Assembly: GCF_001426545.1 (NCBI RefSeq)
Contig: NZ_LMEZ01000004.1
Location: 434,001 to 498,000 of the forward strand
Source of the DNA: Mycobacterium sp. Root135
GTDB lineage: Bacteria; Actinomycetota; Actinomycetes; Mycobacteriales; Mycobacteriaceae
Length of the DNA: 64,000 bases
Direction of reading: 5' to 3'
Positions 8,769 to 16,205 of this stretch are shown piece after piece; the first letter of the stretch is position 1, and the number at the start of each line of letters is the position of its first letter. A program made the position numbers and the translations under genes. The notes beneath the pieces were generated by a model. It saw nothing but the letters and a program-made list of their open reading frames with translations, ran no database searches and was not told the DNA's origin.

Positions 8769-10124
8769 TCAGAACAGAATCTGCGCCACCGAGTAAATGA
8801 CCAACCCCGCGAGCGAACCAACGACGGTGCCGTTGATTCGGATGAACTGCAGGTCACGGCCCACGTGCAACTCGATTCGGCGACTGGCCTCGTCCGCATC
8901 CCAACGTTCGATGGTCTCGGTGATGATCGCTGTGATCTCCGTCCCATACTGCGAGACGAGGTGCTGTGCGGCCCGCACGATCCAGTTGTCGACCTTCTCG
9001 CGCAGGTGCGCGTCGTCCCGCAACGCCTCACCGATGTGCACCACGGAGTCGGCGATCCTGGTGCGCAAGGTCGAGGTCGGGTCGTCGACGGATTCGAGGA
9101 AGATCCGCTTGGCGGTGGTCCACGCCGTCTCGGCAGCCTTCGCCACTTCGTCGCGGGCCATGATCTGGTCCTTGACCTTCTCGGCGCGGGCGATCGTCGC
9201 CTCGTCGTTCTGCAGGTCGTCGGCGAACTCGAAGAGGAACTTCGTCGCCGACCTGCGCAGCTCGTGGTCGGGGTTGCGGCGCACCTTGTCGGTGAAGTCC
9301 ATCAGCTCCCGGTGGATCCGATCACCGACCAAACCGTCGACCCAGCGCGGCGTCCACGTCGGGGAGTCCCGCTCGATGACGCGCTCGATGATCTCGTCGG
9401 CGTTCAGGGACCATTCGAACGCCCGGTCGGCGAGCAGTTGCAGCAGCGCCTCCTGCCGGTGCTCCGCCAACAGGCTGGACAGCACCCGACCCGCCGGCGG
9501 GCCCCACTGAGGTTGCCCGATGCGCTTGACGATCATCTTGTCCAGCACCTGCTGGACGTCGTCGTCGCGCAACATCTCGACGAGCACCCGCAATGCGGTC
9601 GACGCCTCCGCCGCGACCCGCTCGGCGTTCCTCGGATCGGCCAGCCACTTGCCGGTGCGCTCGGCGACCTGGGCGTCACTCAGCTTGGTGGCGACCACCT
9701 CGGGCGACATGAAGTTCTCCCGCACGAAGTCGCCGAGGCCCTCGCCGAGCTGATCCTTCTTGCGCTTGATGATCGCCGTGTGCGGAATCGGAATGCCCAG
9801 CGGATGCTTGAACAGCGCGGTCACGGCGAACCAGTCGGCCAACGCGCCCACCATGCCGGCCTCGGCCGCCGCTCGGACGTAACCGACCCACCCCGGGGCA
9901 CCCTGGGACTGCGCCCACGTCGACACCAGGAAGACGACGGTCGCGCCAACCAGGAAGCCGACGGCGACGACCTTCATCCTGCGCAGTCCGCGCCGACGCT
10001 CGGCGTCAGCCGCGGAGTCGACGCCTGCGATGGATTCTGCGAAGCTCGGCCGCTGGCCGGACGTGGTCACCACACCTCCATCATCCTGCATGTCGCCAGT
10101 GGTAGCTCCGTCCCGTCGAGGCAA
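8769..10124 (-). CDS. DUF445 membrane protein
   Basis: This protein has up to 451 residues. A transmembrane helix lies near 50-72 (MKVVAVGFLVGATVVFLVS), followed by the DUF445 signature ALADWFAVTALFKHPLGIPIPHTAIIKRKKD. A long soluble helical region follows, and a C-terminal hydrophobic helix (VVGSLAGLVIYSVAQILF) ends the protein. DUF445/YheB-like proteins are membrane-associated and of unknown function. The start is uncertain: ATG 10124 and ATG 10091 are possible, but GGAGG lies just before a GTG pair near 10072, which may be the true start. It is divergent from the TetR gene. Confidence 0.85.
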   Translation of the reverse strand: MPRRDGATTGDMQDDGGVVTTSGQRPSFAESIAGVDSAADAERRRGLRRMKVVAVGFLVGATVVFLVSTWAQSQGAPGWVGYVRAAAEAGMVGALADWFAVTALFKHPLGIPIPHTAIIKRKKDQLGEGLGDFVRENFMSPEVVATKLSDAQVAERTGKWLADPRNAERVAAEASTALRVLVEMLRDDDVQQVLDKMIVKRIGQPQWGPPAGRVLSSLLAEHRQEALLQLLADRAFEWSLNADEIIERVIERDSPTWTPRWVDGLVGDRIHRELMDFTDKVRRNPDHELRRSATKFLFEFADDLQNDEATIARAEKVKDQIMARDEVAKAAETAWTTAKRIFLESVDDPTSTLRTRIADSVVHIGEALRDDAHLREKVDNWIVRAAQHLVSQYGTEITAIITETIERWDADEASRRIELHVGRDLQFIRINGTVVGSLAGLVIYSVAQILF

Positions 10125-10168
10125 CCGCCGAATTCGGCCGTATCATCTACTCCGGACGAGGGAATGGA

Positions 10169-10885
10169 ATGACGGCGGAAGTGGCAGGGGACGGTCCGGC
10201 GGGACCGGTGAAGACCGACGGGCGCAAGCGGCGCTGGCACCAACACAAAGTCGACCGGCGCAACGAACTGGTCGACGGGACGCTGGATGCCATCCGGCTC
10301 CGCGGCAGCAACGTCAGCATGGACGAGATCGCCGCCGAGATCGGCGTCTCCAAGACCGTGCTGTACCGCTACTTCGCCGACAAGAACGATCTGACCACCG
10401 CCGTCATGATGCGGTTCGCGCAGACCACCCTGATCCCCAACATGGCTGCCGCGCTGTCGTCGAACCTCGACGGGTACGACCTGACGCGAGAGATCATCCG
10501 CGTCTACGTCGCCACCGTGGCCGCAGAGCCGGAGATCTACCCGTTCGTGATGGCGAACAGCTCGGCGAGCAAGAGCAAGGCGGTCGCGGAGTCCGAGCAG
10601 ATCATCGCGCGCATGCTCGGTGTGATGCTGCGCAGGCGAATGGCGTCGGTCGGGATGGACACCCGTGGCGCGCAGCCGTGGGCGTTCATGATCGTCGGCG
10701 GGGTGCAGTTGGCCACCCACTCGTGGATGTCGCATCCGCGGATGACGGCCGACGAGCTGATCGACTACCTGACGATGCTGTCGTGGAACGCGCTGCGGGG
10801 CATCGTCGAAGCCAACGGATCGCTGGAGAAGTTCAACTCGGCGCCGCATCCCTCCCCGATATTGCCCTCGCGCCTGCTTGACTGA
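10169..10885 (+). CDS. TetR-family regulator (Rv0472c type)
   Basis: This is a 238-residue regulator. The N-terminal helix-turn-helix lies at about 30-75 (VSMDEIAAEIGVSKTVLYRYFADKNDL), preceded by a basic stretch, and the C-terminal half is a helical ligand domain. GAGGGAA lies just upstream of the ATG. It is divergent from the DUF445 gene 44 bases away and may control it or itself. The PPK2 gene follows at once, with a 4-base gap or a short overlap depending on the start used. Confidence 0.9.
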   Translation: MTAEVAGDGPAGPVKTDGRKRRWHQHKVDRRNELVDGTLDAIRLRGSNVSMDEIAAEIGVSKTVLYRYFADKNDLTTAVMMRFAQTTLIPNMAAALSSNLDGYDLTREIIRVYVATVAAEPEIYPFVMANSSASKSKAVAESEQIIARMLGVMLRRRMASVGMDTRGAQPWAFMIVGGVQLATHSWMSHPRMTADELIDYLTMLSWNALRGIVEANGSLEKFNSAPHPSPILPSRLLD

Positions 10886-10889
10886 GGTC

Positions 10890-11762
10890 GTGACCGACTC
10901 CGAATCGCCGGATCTGCCCGAGCTGTGGACCCACGAACCCCACGTCCACCTGGCGTTCAAACCCGGTGACTCCGTCGCCGCCATCGAGACCAATGCCACG
11001 CCCGGCTTCAAGGGCAGCAAGGGCGATGCGCCCGACCTGCTGCTTGAACGCTCCGCGCGGTTCGCCGAGCTGCAGGAGATGCTGTACGCCAACAGCCTCT
11101 CCGGCGACAACCGCAAGGTGCTGCTGGTGCTTCAGGGCATGGACACCGCGGGCAAGGGAGGAATCGTCAAACACGTTGTCGGAGCAGGCAATCCGCAAGG
11201 AATCCAGTACGCCAACTTCGGCAAGCCCACCGAGGAGGAACTCGCACACGACTTCCTCTGGCGCATCGAGCGCAAGGTGCCGACGCCGGGGCACGTCGGG
11301 GTGTTCGACCGCTCGCACTACGAGGACGTGTTGATCGTGCGGGTGCACGATCTCGTCGCCCCCGAGGTGTGGAGCACCCGATACGACACCATCAACGACT
11401 TCGAGAAGCGGCTCACCCTCGACGGCACCACGATCGTCAAGGTGGCGATGTTCGTGTCGCTCGACGAGCAGAAGGCGCGGCTGACCGAGCGCCTCGACCG
11501 TCCGGACAAATTCTGGAAGTACAACCCCGCCGACGTCGACGAGCGGCTGCTGTGGCCCCGGTACCAAGAGGCGTATCAGGCGATGCTGGAACGCACGTCG
11601 ACCGACATCGCGCCGTGGCACGTCATCCCATGCGACCGCAAGTGGTATGCCCGCCTCGCCGTCACCGAGCTGCTGATCGAGGCGCTCGAAGGGCTCGACT
11701 TGTCTTGGCCCACCGCTGATTTCGACGTCGAGGCGGAGAAGAAGCGGCTGAAGGGCGCCTAG
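10890..11762 (+). CDS. Polyphosphate kinase 2 family protein
   Basis: This PPK2-family phosphotransferase moves phosphate between polyphosphate and a nucleotide. The Walker A motif is GMDTAGKGG, the Walker B region is FDRSHYEDVLIVRV, and NPQG follows the P-loop helix. These features resemble class II/III PPK2s (AMP or ADP as acceptor) more than the GDP-preferring class I enzyme at 30931; the class call is inferred. The protein has 290 residues from GTG 10890; a TTG at 10878 would add four. The stop codon is followed 3 bases later by a palindrome. A PPK2 at this place is not in the M. tuberculosis order I remember. Confidence 0.88.
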   Translation: MTDSESPDLPELWTHEPHVHLAFKPGDSVAAIETNATPGFKGSKGDAPDLLLERSARFAELQEMLYANSLSGDNRKVLLVLQGMDTAGKGGIVKHVVGAGNPQGIQYANFGKPTEEELAHDFLWRIERKVPTPGHVGVFDRSHYEDVLIVRVHDLVAPEVWSTRYDTINDFEKRLTLDGTTIVKVAMFVSLDEQKARLTERLDRPDKFWKYNPADVDERLLWPRYQEAYQAMLERTSTDIAPWHVIPCDRKWYARLAVTELLIEALEGLDLSWPTADFDVEAEKKRLKGA

Positions 11763-11765
11763 TTG

Positions 11766-11827
11766 CGCCGAGACTTCACTTGATGACGTGGATCAGCTGA
11801 TTTCCGTCATCTTCTGCAGTCTCGGCG
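11766..11827. repeat. 62-bp imperfect palindrome, left copy (A1)
   Basis: The outer arms are a perfect 10-bp inverted repeat (CGCCGAGACT and AGTCTCGGCG). Inside are a symmetric 6x6 internal loop, a 7-bp arm pair (GATGACG and CGTCATC), a 3x3 loop, and the centred palindrome ATCAGCTGAT. The same element with 60 of 62 identical bases occurs at 12718-12779 in the same orientation, so the two flank the DUF559 gene as direct repeats. The DUF559 stop codon lies inside this copy. It could also fold as a hairpin terminator for the PPK2 gene ending 3 bases before it. Confidence 0.9.
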
Positions 11828-12673
11828 ATAACCGCGGCTCAGCAATGCGCGTCGCGCCCGCTCCGCAACCACACCGGGAGCACGCATGTGGCGACCGCCG
11901 ACGCGAACGATGAGCCAGCCACGATGGGCGAGGAACTCCAGCCGTTCGATGTCGGCGGCATAGTCTTCCGCGCCGGTGAAGTGCTGCGCGCCGTCGTACT
12001 CGACGCCCACCATCCATTCCGGCCATCCCATGTCGATCCGCCGCACGATCCGGCCGTGATCGCCGGCGACCGGTATCTGGGTGGTCGGCCGCGGCAATCC
12101 GGAGCGCACCAGCAGCAACCGCAACCGGGTCTCCGGCGGGGACTCCGCGCCGCCGTCGGCCAGTGCGAGTGCGGCCCGCAGGCGGCGGATCCCCCTGGCC
12201 TTCGGATACCGTCCGGCGATCGTCTCGACGTCGGCGACGACATGGCGGGTCGCGTTCAACAGCGCATCGATGCGCACGATGCTCTTGTCCGCCAACATGG
12301 TTCGGCCGACGTCGTACGCGGTTCGCGGCGCCGTCGTGCACGGGATGCCTCGAATCGTGCACAGCTCATCGGGTGCGATCACACCGCTGCGGACCACGAT
12401 GCCGCGCGCCGAGGTGAATCGTGACCGCCCGAGTTCGGCTGGCTCGTCGGCTGATATCCACTTGGTACCGAGCAGCGCCGCCGCTGAATTGCCGACCAGG
12501 ACCGCTTCCCGGCGTGACCACAGCCAGCCCGCTATTGCCCGATGGCGTGCGGTGAGCTCGAGCCCACGCGGCGCGTACACGTCGCGATGGAGCTTGACGT
12601 ATTCCGACCGCAGCTGGTGTCGAGTGACGGCGCCAGAGGCGAGGGCTTCCGACGCCAGCACGACTTGCTCCAC
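11807..12673 (-). CDS. DUF559 (Vsr-like nuclease) protein with AbiEi-like N-terminus, copy A
   Basis: This 288-residue protein starts at GTG. The N-terminal region (about 1-90) looks like the AbiEi-type winged-helix antitoxin domain, with VTRHQLRSEYVKLHRDVYAPRG and AALLGTKW. The C-terminal region (about 190-275) carries the DUF559/Vsr-like PD-(D/E)XK layout: an Asp in RIDMGW, a Glu in VGVEYDGAQH, then a downstream Asp/Arg (DIERLEFL) and GWLIVRV. All expected residues are present, so it may be an active endonuclease. It sits between convergent PPK2 and fadB2 and is bracketed by 62-bp palindromes. A paralogue in the same type of setting is at 44416. Confidence 0.85.
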   Translation of the reverse strand: MEQVVLASEALASGAVTRHQLRSEYVKLHRDVYAPRGLELTARHRAIAGWLWSRREAVLVGNSAAALLGTKWISADEPAELGRSRFTSARGIVVRSGVIAPDELCTIRGIPCTTAPRTAYDVGRTMLADKSIVRIDALLNATRHVVADVETIAGRYPKARGIRRLRAALALADGGAESPPETRLRLLLVRSGLPRPTTQIPVAGDHGRIVRRIDMGWPEWMVGVEYDGAQHFTGAEDYAADIERLEFLAHRGWLIVRVGGRHMRAPGVVAERARRALLSRGYRRDCRR

Positions 12674-12717
12674 ACCCCGTTAGGCGCAGCAGCCCGCCGA
12701 TCGGTTCCCTTGCGATT

Positions 12718-12779
12718 CGCCGAGACTTCACTTGATGACGTGGATCAGCTGATGCCCGTCATCTTCTGCAGTCTCGGCG
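12718..12779. repeat. 62-bp imperfect palindrome, right copy (A2)
   Basis: This is the second copy of the element at 11766-11827, differing at two central positions (GC for TT at 12753-12754). The outer 10-bp arms and inner 7-bp arms are intact. It lies 45 bases upstream of the DUF559 start and 6 bases beyond the fadB2 stop. It could therefore serve as a fadB2 terminator, as a promoter-proximal operator for the DUF559 gene, or as a mobile-element end. Confidence 0.9.
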
Positions 12780-12785
12780 TCGGAG

Positions 12786-13640
12786 TCAGTACGTGTAGAA
12801 ACCCCGACCCGACTTCTTGCCGAGCTGCCCCGCCTCGACCATCCGCTGCAGCAGCGGCGGCGGCCCGTACAGCGGCTCCTTGAACTCGGAGAACATCGAG
12901 TCCGCGATCAACTTCAGCGTGTCCAGCCCAACGAGGTCACTCAGCTTCAACGGTCCCATCGGGTGCGACAACCCGGCGACGACGGCGGTGTCGATGTCCT
13001 CGACGGTCGCGACGCCGGCCTCGGCCATCCGGATCGCCGACAGCAGGTACGGCACCAGCAGCGCGTTGACGACGAAGCCCGAACGGTCGGTGCAGCGCAC
13101 CACCTTCTTGCCGAGCCGCTCGCCGGCGAACTGCTCGACACGCGCCAAGGCCGCGTCGGTGGTGACCAACGTCGGGACGAGTTCGACCAGCGGCAGCACC
13201 GGCACCGGGTTGAAGAAGTGCAGCCCCAACACGCGGCCCGGATTCTTCGTCGCCGCAGCGATTTTCATGATCGGGATGCTCGACGTGTTCGACGCCAGCA
13301 CGGCGTCGGGATCGGTGATCGCCTCGTCGAGCTGGGCGAAGACCTTCGCCTTGACGGCGGCGTCCTCGACGATGGCCTCGATCACCAGGTCGCGATCGGC
13401 CAGATCGCCGATGTCGGTGGCGACGCTCAACCGCGCGAGCGCCTCGTCGCGTTCGGCTTCGGTCAGCTTGCCTCTGCTGACACCCCGCTCGAGGGACTTC
13501 GTGATGCGGTCGCGGCCCGCCGCGGCCAACTCCTCGGTGGGCTCGTAGATGCGGACGTCCGCACCCGCGCGCAGCGAGACCTCCGCGATGCCCGCGCCCA
13601 TTTGTCCGGCGCCGACGACGCCCACCCGCTCGATAGTCAT
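12786..13640 (-). CDS. fadB2: 3-hydroxybutyryl-CoA dehydrogenase
   Basis: This NAD(P)-dependent enzyme interconverts 3-hydroxyacyl-CoA (butyryl size) and acetoacetyl-CoA. It has 284 residues: the Rossmann motif GAGQMGAGIAEV is at 9-20, the catalytic His is in GLHFFNPVPV, and the conserved GRGFYTY forms the C-terminus. It corresponds to Rv0468, which follows icl1 in M. tuberculosis. Here a 64-bp palindrome separates it from aceA. AAGGG lies 8 bases upstream of the ATG at 13640. The role fits use of fatty acids and acetoacetyl units together with the glyoxylate shunt. Confidence 0.95.
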   Translation of the reverse strand: MTIERVGVVGAGQMGAGIAEVSLRAGADVRIYEPTEELAAAGRDRITKSLERGVSRGKLTEAERDEALARLSVATDIGDLADRDLVIEAIVEDAAVKAKVFAQLDEAITDPDAVLASNTSSIPIMKIAAATKNPGRVLGLHFFNPVPVLPLVELVPTLVTTDAALARVEQFAGERLGKKVVRCTDRSGFVVNALLVPYLLSAIRMAEAGVATVEDIDTAVVAGLSHPMGPLKLSDLVGLDTLKLIADSMFSEFKEPLYGPPPLLQRMVEAGQLGKKSGRGFYTY

Positions 13641-13657
13641 ACCGTCACCCTTACATA

Positions 13658-13721
13658 CGCCGAGTGCACGGTTGTTGACACGTCTTCTCGACGTTTGCGT
13701 TCAACAACCGTGCACTCGGCG
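13658..13721. repeat. 64-bp solo palindrome between aceA and fadB2 (C)
   Basis: The arms are perfect 21-bp inverted repeats, 13658-13678 (beginning CGCCGAGTGCACGG) and 13701-13721. They are separated by a 22-base spacer that itself contains ACGTC/GACGT. The element is close in length to the pair at 11766 and 12718 and shares their outermost seven bases (CGCCGAG...CTCGGCG), but has no gene attached. It ends 18 bases before the fadB2 start, inside what should be an aceA-fadB2 transcript, and would form a strong RNA hairpin. Confidence 0.9.
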
Positions 13722-13764
13722 GTAGTGGATTAGTGGCTTACGCCGATGGTTCCCTTCGCTGCGC

Positions 13765-15051
13765 TCAGTGGAACTGGCCCTCTTCGGTCGAGCCCGCGAG
13801 TGCGGTGGTCGACGAGGTGGGATCCACGGTGGTGGCGATCCGGTCGAAGTAGCCGGCGCCGACCTCGCGCTGGTGCTTCGTCGCGGTGTAACCGCGCTCC
13901 TCGGCGGCGAACTCGCGCTCCTGCAGCTCGACGTAGGCGCTCATCTGGTTGCGGGCGTAGCCGTGGGCCAGATCGAACATCGAGTAGTTGAGGGCGTGGA
14001 AGCCGGCGAGGGTGATGAACTGGAACTTGAAGCCCATCGCGCCCAGCTCGTTCTGGAACTTCGCGATGGTCGCGTCGTCCAGGTGCTGCTTCCAGTTGAA
14101 CGACGGGGAGCAGTTGTAGGCCAGCATCTGGTCCGGGAACTCGCTCTTGACGCCCTCGGCGAACTTCTTGGCCAGCTCCAGGTCCGGGGTGCCGGTCTCC
14201 ATCCAGATGAGGTCGGAGTACGGCGCGTAGGCCTTGGCGCGGGCGATGCAGGGCTCCAGGCCGTTCTTGACGTGGTAGAAGCCCTCCTTGGTGCGCTCAC
14301 CGGTGATGAACGGCTGATCGCGCTCGTCGACGTCGGAGGTGATCAGCGTGGCTGCCTCGGCGTCGGTGCGGGCGATGACGACCGTCGGCACGTCGGCGAC
14401 GTCGGACGCGAGACGGGCGGAGGTCAGCGTGCGGATGTGCTGCTGGGTCGGGATCAGCACCTTGCCACCGAGGTGGCCGCACTTCTTCTCCGAGGCCAGC
14501 TGGTCTTCCCAGTGCGAACCGGCGACACCGGCGACGATCATGGCCTTCTGCAGCTCGTAGACGTTCAGCGCGCCACCGAAGCCGGCTTCACCGTCGGCGA
14601 CGATCGGGGCCAGCCAGTTCTCGACCGAGCGGTCGCCCTCGACCTTGGCGATCTGGTCGGCGCGCAGCAGCGCGTTGTTGATCCGGCGGATGACCTGCGG
14701 CACCGAGTTGGCCGGGTAGAGGCTCTGGTCCGGGTAGGTGTGGCCGGAGAGGTTGGCGTCGCCGGCGACCTGCCACCCCGAGAGGTAGATGGCCTTGAGG
14801 CCCGCGCGGACCTGCTGCACGGCCTGGTTGCCGGTCAGCGCGCCAAGCGAGTTGACGTAGTCCATGTCGTGGAGCTGCTCCCACAGCACCTCGGCACCGC
14901 GGCGGGCAAGGGTGCTCTCCTCGACGACGTGACCCTGCAGAGCGACGACGTCCTCGGCGGAGTACGTGCGCTCGATGCCGTTCCAGCGGGGGTTCGTGTT
15001 CCAGTCGTGCTGGATTTGTTCGGGTGACTTGGGCGTGCCAACGGTGGACAT
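13765..15051 (-). CDS. aceA: Isocitrate lyase Icl1
   Basis: This enzyme splits isocitrate to succinate and glyoxylate, the first step of the glyoxylate shunt; mycobacterial Icl1 also acts as methylisocitrate lyase. The 428-residue protein has the catalytic Cys191 in KKCGHLGG, plus [16 protein letters not shown] and the C-terminal EEGQFH. These features are nearly identical to M. tuberculosis Icl1. ATG 15051 is the start, with AAGGAG 6 bases upstream; the frame is open further up to 15108 but has no homology. The gene for its likely activator or repressor RamB is about 1.2 kb away. Confidence 0.98.
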   Translation of the reverse strand: MSTVGTPKSPEQIQHDWNTNPRWNGIERTYSAEDVVALQGHVVEESTLARRGAEVLWEQLHDMDYVNSLGALTGNQAVQQVRAGLKAIYLSGWQVAGDANLSGHTYPDQSLYPANSVPQVIRRINNALLRADQIAKVEGDRSVENWLAPIVADGEAGFGGALNVYELQKAMIVAGVAGSHWEDQLASEKKCGHLGGKVLIPTQQHIRTLTSARLASDVADVPTVVIARTDAEAATLITSDVDERDQPFITGERTKEGFYHVKNGLEPCIARAKAYAPYSDLIWMETGTPDLELAKKFAEGVKSEFPDQMLAYNCSPSFNWKQHLDDATIAKFQNELGAMGFKFQFITLAGFHALNYSMFDLAHGYARNQMSAYVELQEREFAAEERGYTATKHQREVGAGYFDRIATTVDPTSSTTALAGSTEEGQFH

Positions 15052-15309
15052 CGGGCTCCTTCGATTACGAGTGCCGGCGACGTTGCCTTCGTTCGTTGTT
15101 AACGCCACCGCGCATTAGCTTTTCTGCTGACACGACCATGACACAGTGCATAGTCGCAGGTCCACCCGTTTCGCATGCCAATTTTCGCCAAGCATTACGC
15201 GCATCTTGCGAAGATTGCGAAGGTTCGGCTGACTGAAACGGTTCAGAAGTTACCGCGGAGTAACGCAACGGCGCAGGTCAGTACGCTCGTACTGTTAAAC
15301 CCGATCGAT
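15052..15309 (-). promoter_or_regulatory. aceA upstream region with possible RamB sites
   Basis: This is the 258-bp region in front of aceA. It is less GC-rich than its surroundings and holds a direct repeat TTGCGAAG-A-TTGCGAAG (15206-15222) and a related TTCGCCAA (15184-15191). RamB of corynebacteria and mycobacteria is known to bind short A/T-containing motifs resembling TTGCAAA near aceA and its own gene. These repeats are the best candidates here. The assignment is inferred; no exact consensus was matched. Confidence 0.4.
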
Positions 15310-16128
15310 TCAGAGCGAGAAGAGACTGGCGACGGCCTTGACCTCGTCGCCGACGGCATATGTGAGCGTTGTAACAGTGCGATCCACGAGGTCCGTGCCG
15401 AACCTGTCGGTCGAGCCGGCCGGATACTCGTGCTGAATGATCTCGAGCTGGTCCCCCAACGCCACCGGCAGATCGTGCTCGATGGCCACCCGTAGCGGCT
15501 TGGCCACCAGTTCCGGCTTGTCGTGGAGGAAGTCCTCGATCACGCTCCAGTACACCGAGTTGTTCATGTGGTCGAAGATGTCGATGTCGCTGACGCGGAC
15601 GGGATATGCCCGAACCGCGACCGCATCTTCGCTGGCGCCCGCCTTCAGGTAGGCCTTCCAGCGCAGCCGGTCGACGCTGGTGGTCTTCTGCAGCCCTGCG
15701 ATGAAGTCGTCCGAGATGCGCGCCGGCCCCTGCGTCTCGCGGTTGATGTTGATCCAGAACGCCTCGGATTCCACGAGGCCCGCCCGCCTACCTTCTATGC
15801 GGACCCTCATGTCACACCACCGGTTGGACGTGCCCGAACACCACCGGCGCAACCGGAGCATGTCCTTGAACTCGATCGGCTCGATCATGTCGATCATGGT
15901 GCGACGGACGATCCACAGGGGATGCGTCTCCTCGAAGCCCATCTCGCGCAGCTGATCTGACCCGACGTCCTGGATGTGCCGCGTCGCGGCGTCGAACTTC
16001 AGCCTGCCAGTGCGGTCGACGTCGGCGACCCGCAGCGGCCATTCGACGTCGAAGACGTCGGGATGCGGATCGGGGACCGGCATCATCGACTTCGACAGAC
16101 CGGTGCCCAATCCGACCGTGGTACTCAC
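15310..16128 (-). CDS. Acyl-ACP thioesterase family protein (Rv0466 type)
   Basis: This 272-residue protein has two hotdog domains of the FAT-like acyl-ACP thioesterase family. Conserved segments include GRLKFDAATRHIQDVGSDQL, RRWCSGTSNRWC in the first domain, and DIFDHMNNSVYWSVIED in the second, where the Asp/Asn/His active residues lie. It probably hydrolyses an acyl-thioester, but its chain-length preference is unknown. The GTG at 16128 matches the start of the M. tuberculosis homologue; the frame continues to 16230 but without similarity. It is divergent from ramB. A shorter relative is at 49697. Confidence 0.9.
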   Translation of the reverse strand: MSTTVGLGTGLSKSMMPVPDPHPDVFDVEWPLRVADVDRTGRLKFDAATRHIQDVGSDQLREMGFEETHPLWIVRRTMIDMIEPIEFKDMLRLRRWCSGTSNRWCDMRVRIEGRRAGLVESEAFWININRETQGPARISDDFIAGLQKTTSVDRLRWKAYLKAGASEDAVAVRAYPVRVSDIDIFDHMNNSVYWSVIEDFLHDKPELVAKPLRVAIEHDLPVALGDQLEIIQHEYPAGSTDRFGTDLVDRTVTTLTYAVGDEVKAVASLFSL

Positions 16129-16205
16129 GGGTCCAAATGATGCCACGAGCGATGCCCGTGCCAATCCTGCGAAGGACGTCTTCGCAGGCTCATTATGCTG
16201 GTCGC

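Noticed and set aside
11766..13721. CRISPR array from the repeated palindromes near 11.8-13.7 kb
   Set aside because: Only two or three elements occur, separated by whole genes, with no regular spacers and no cas genes.
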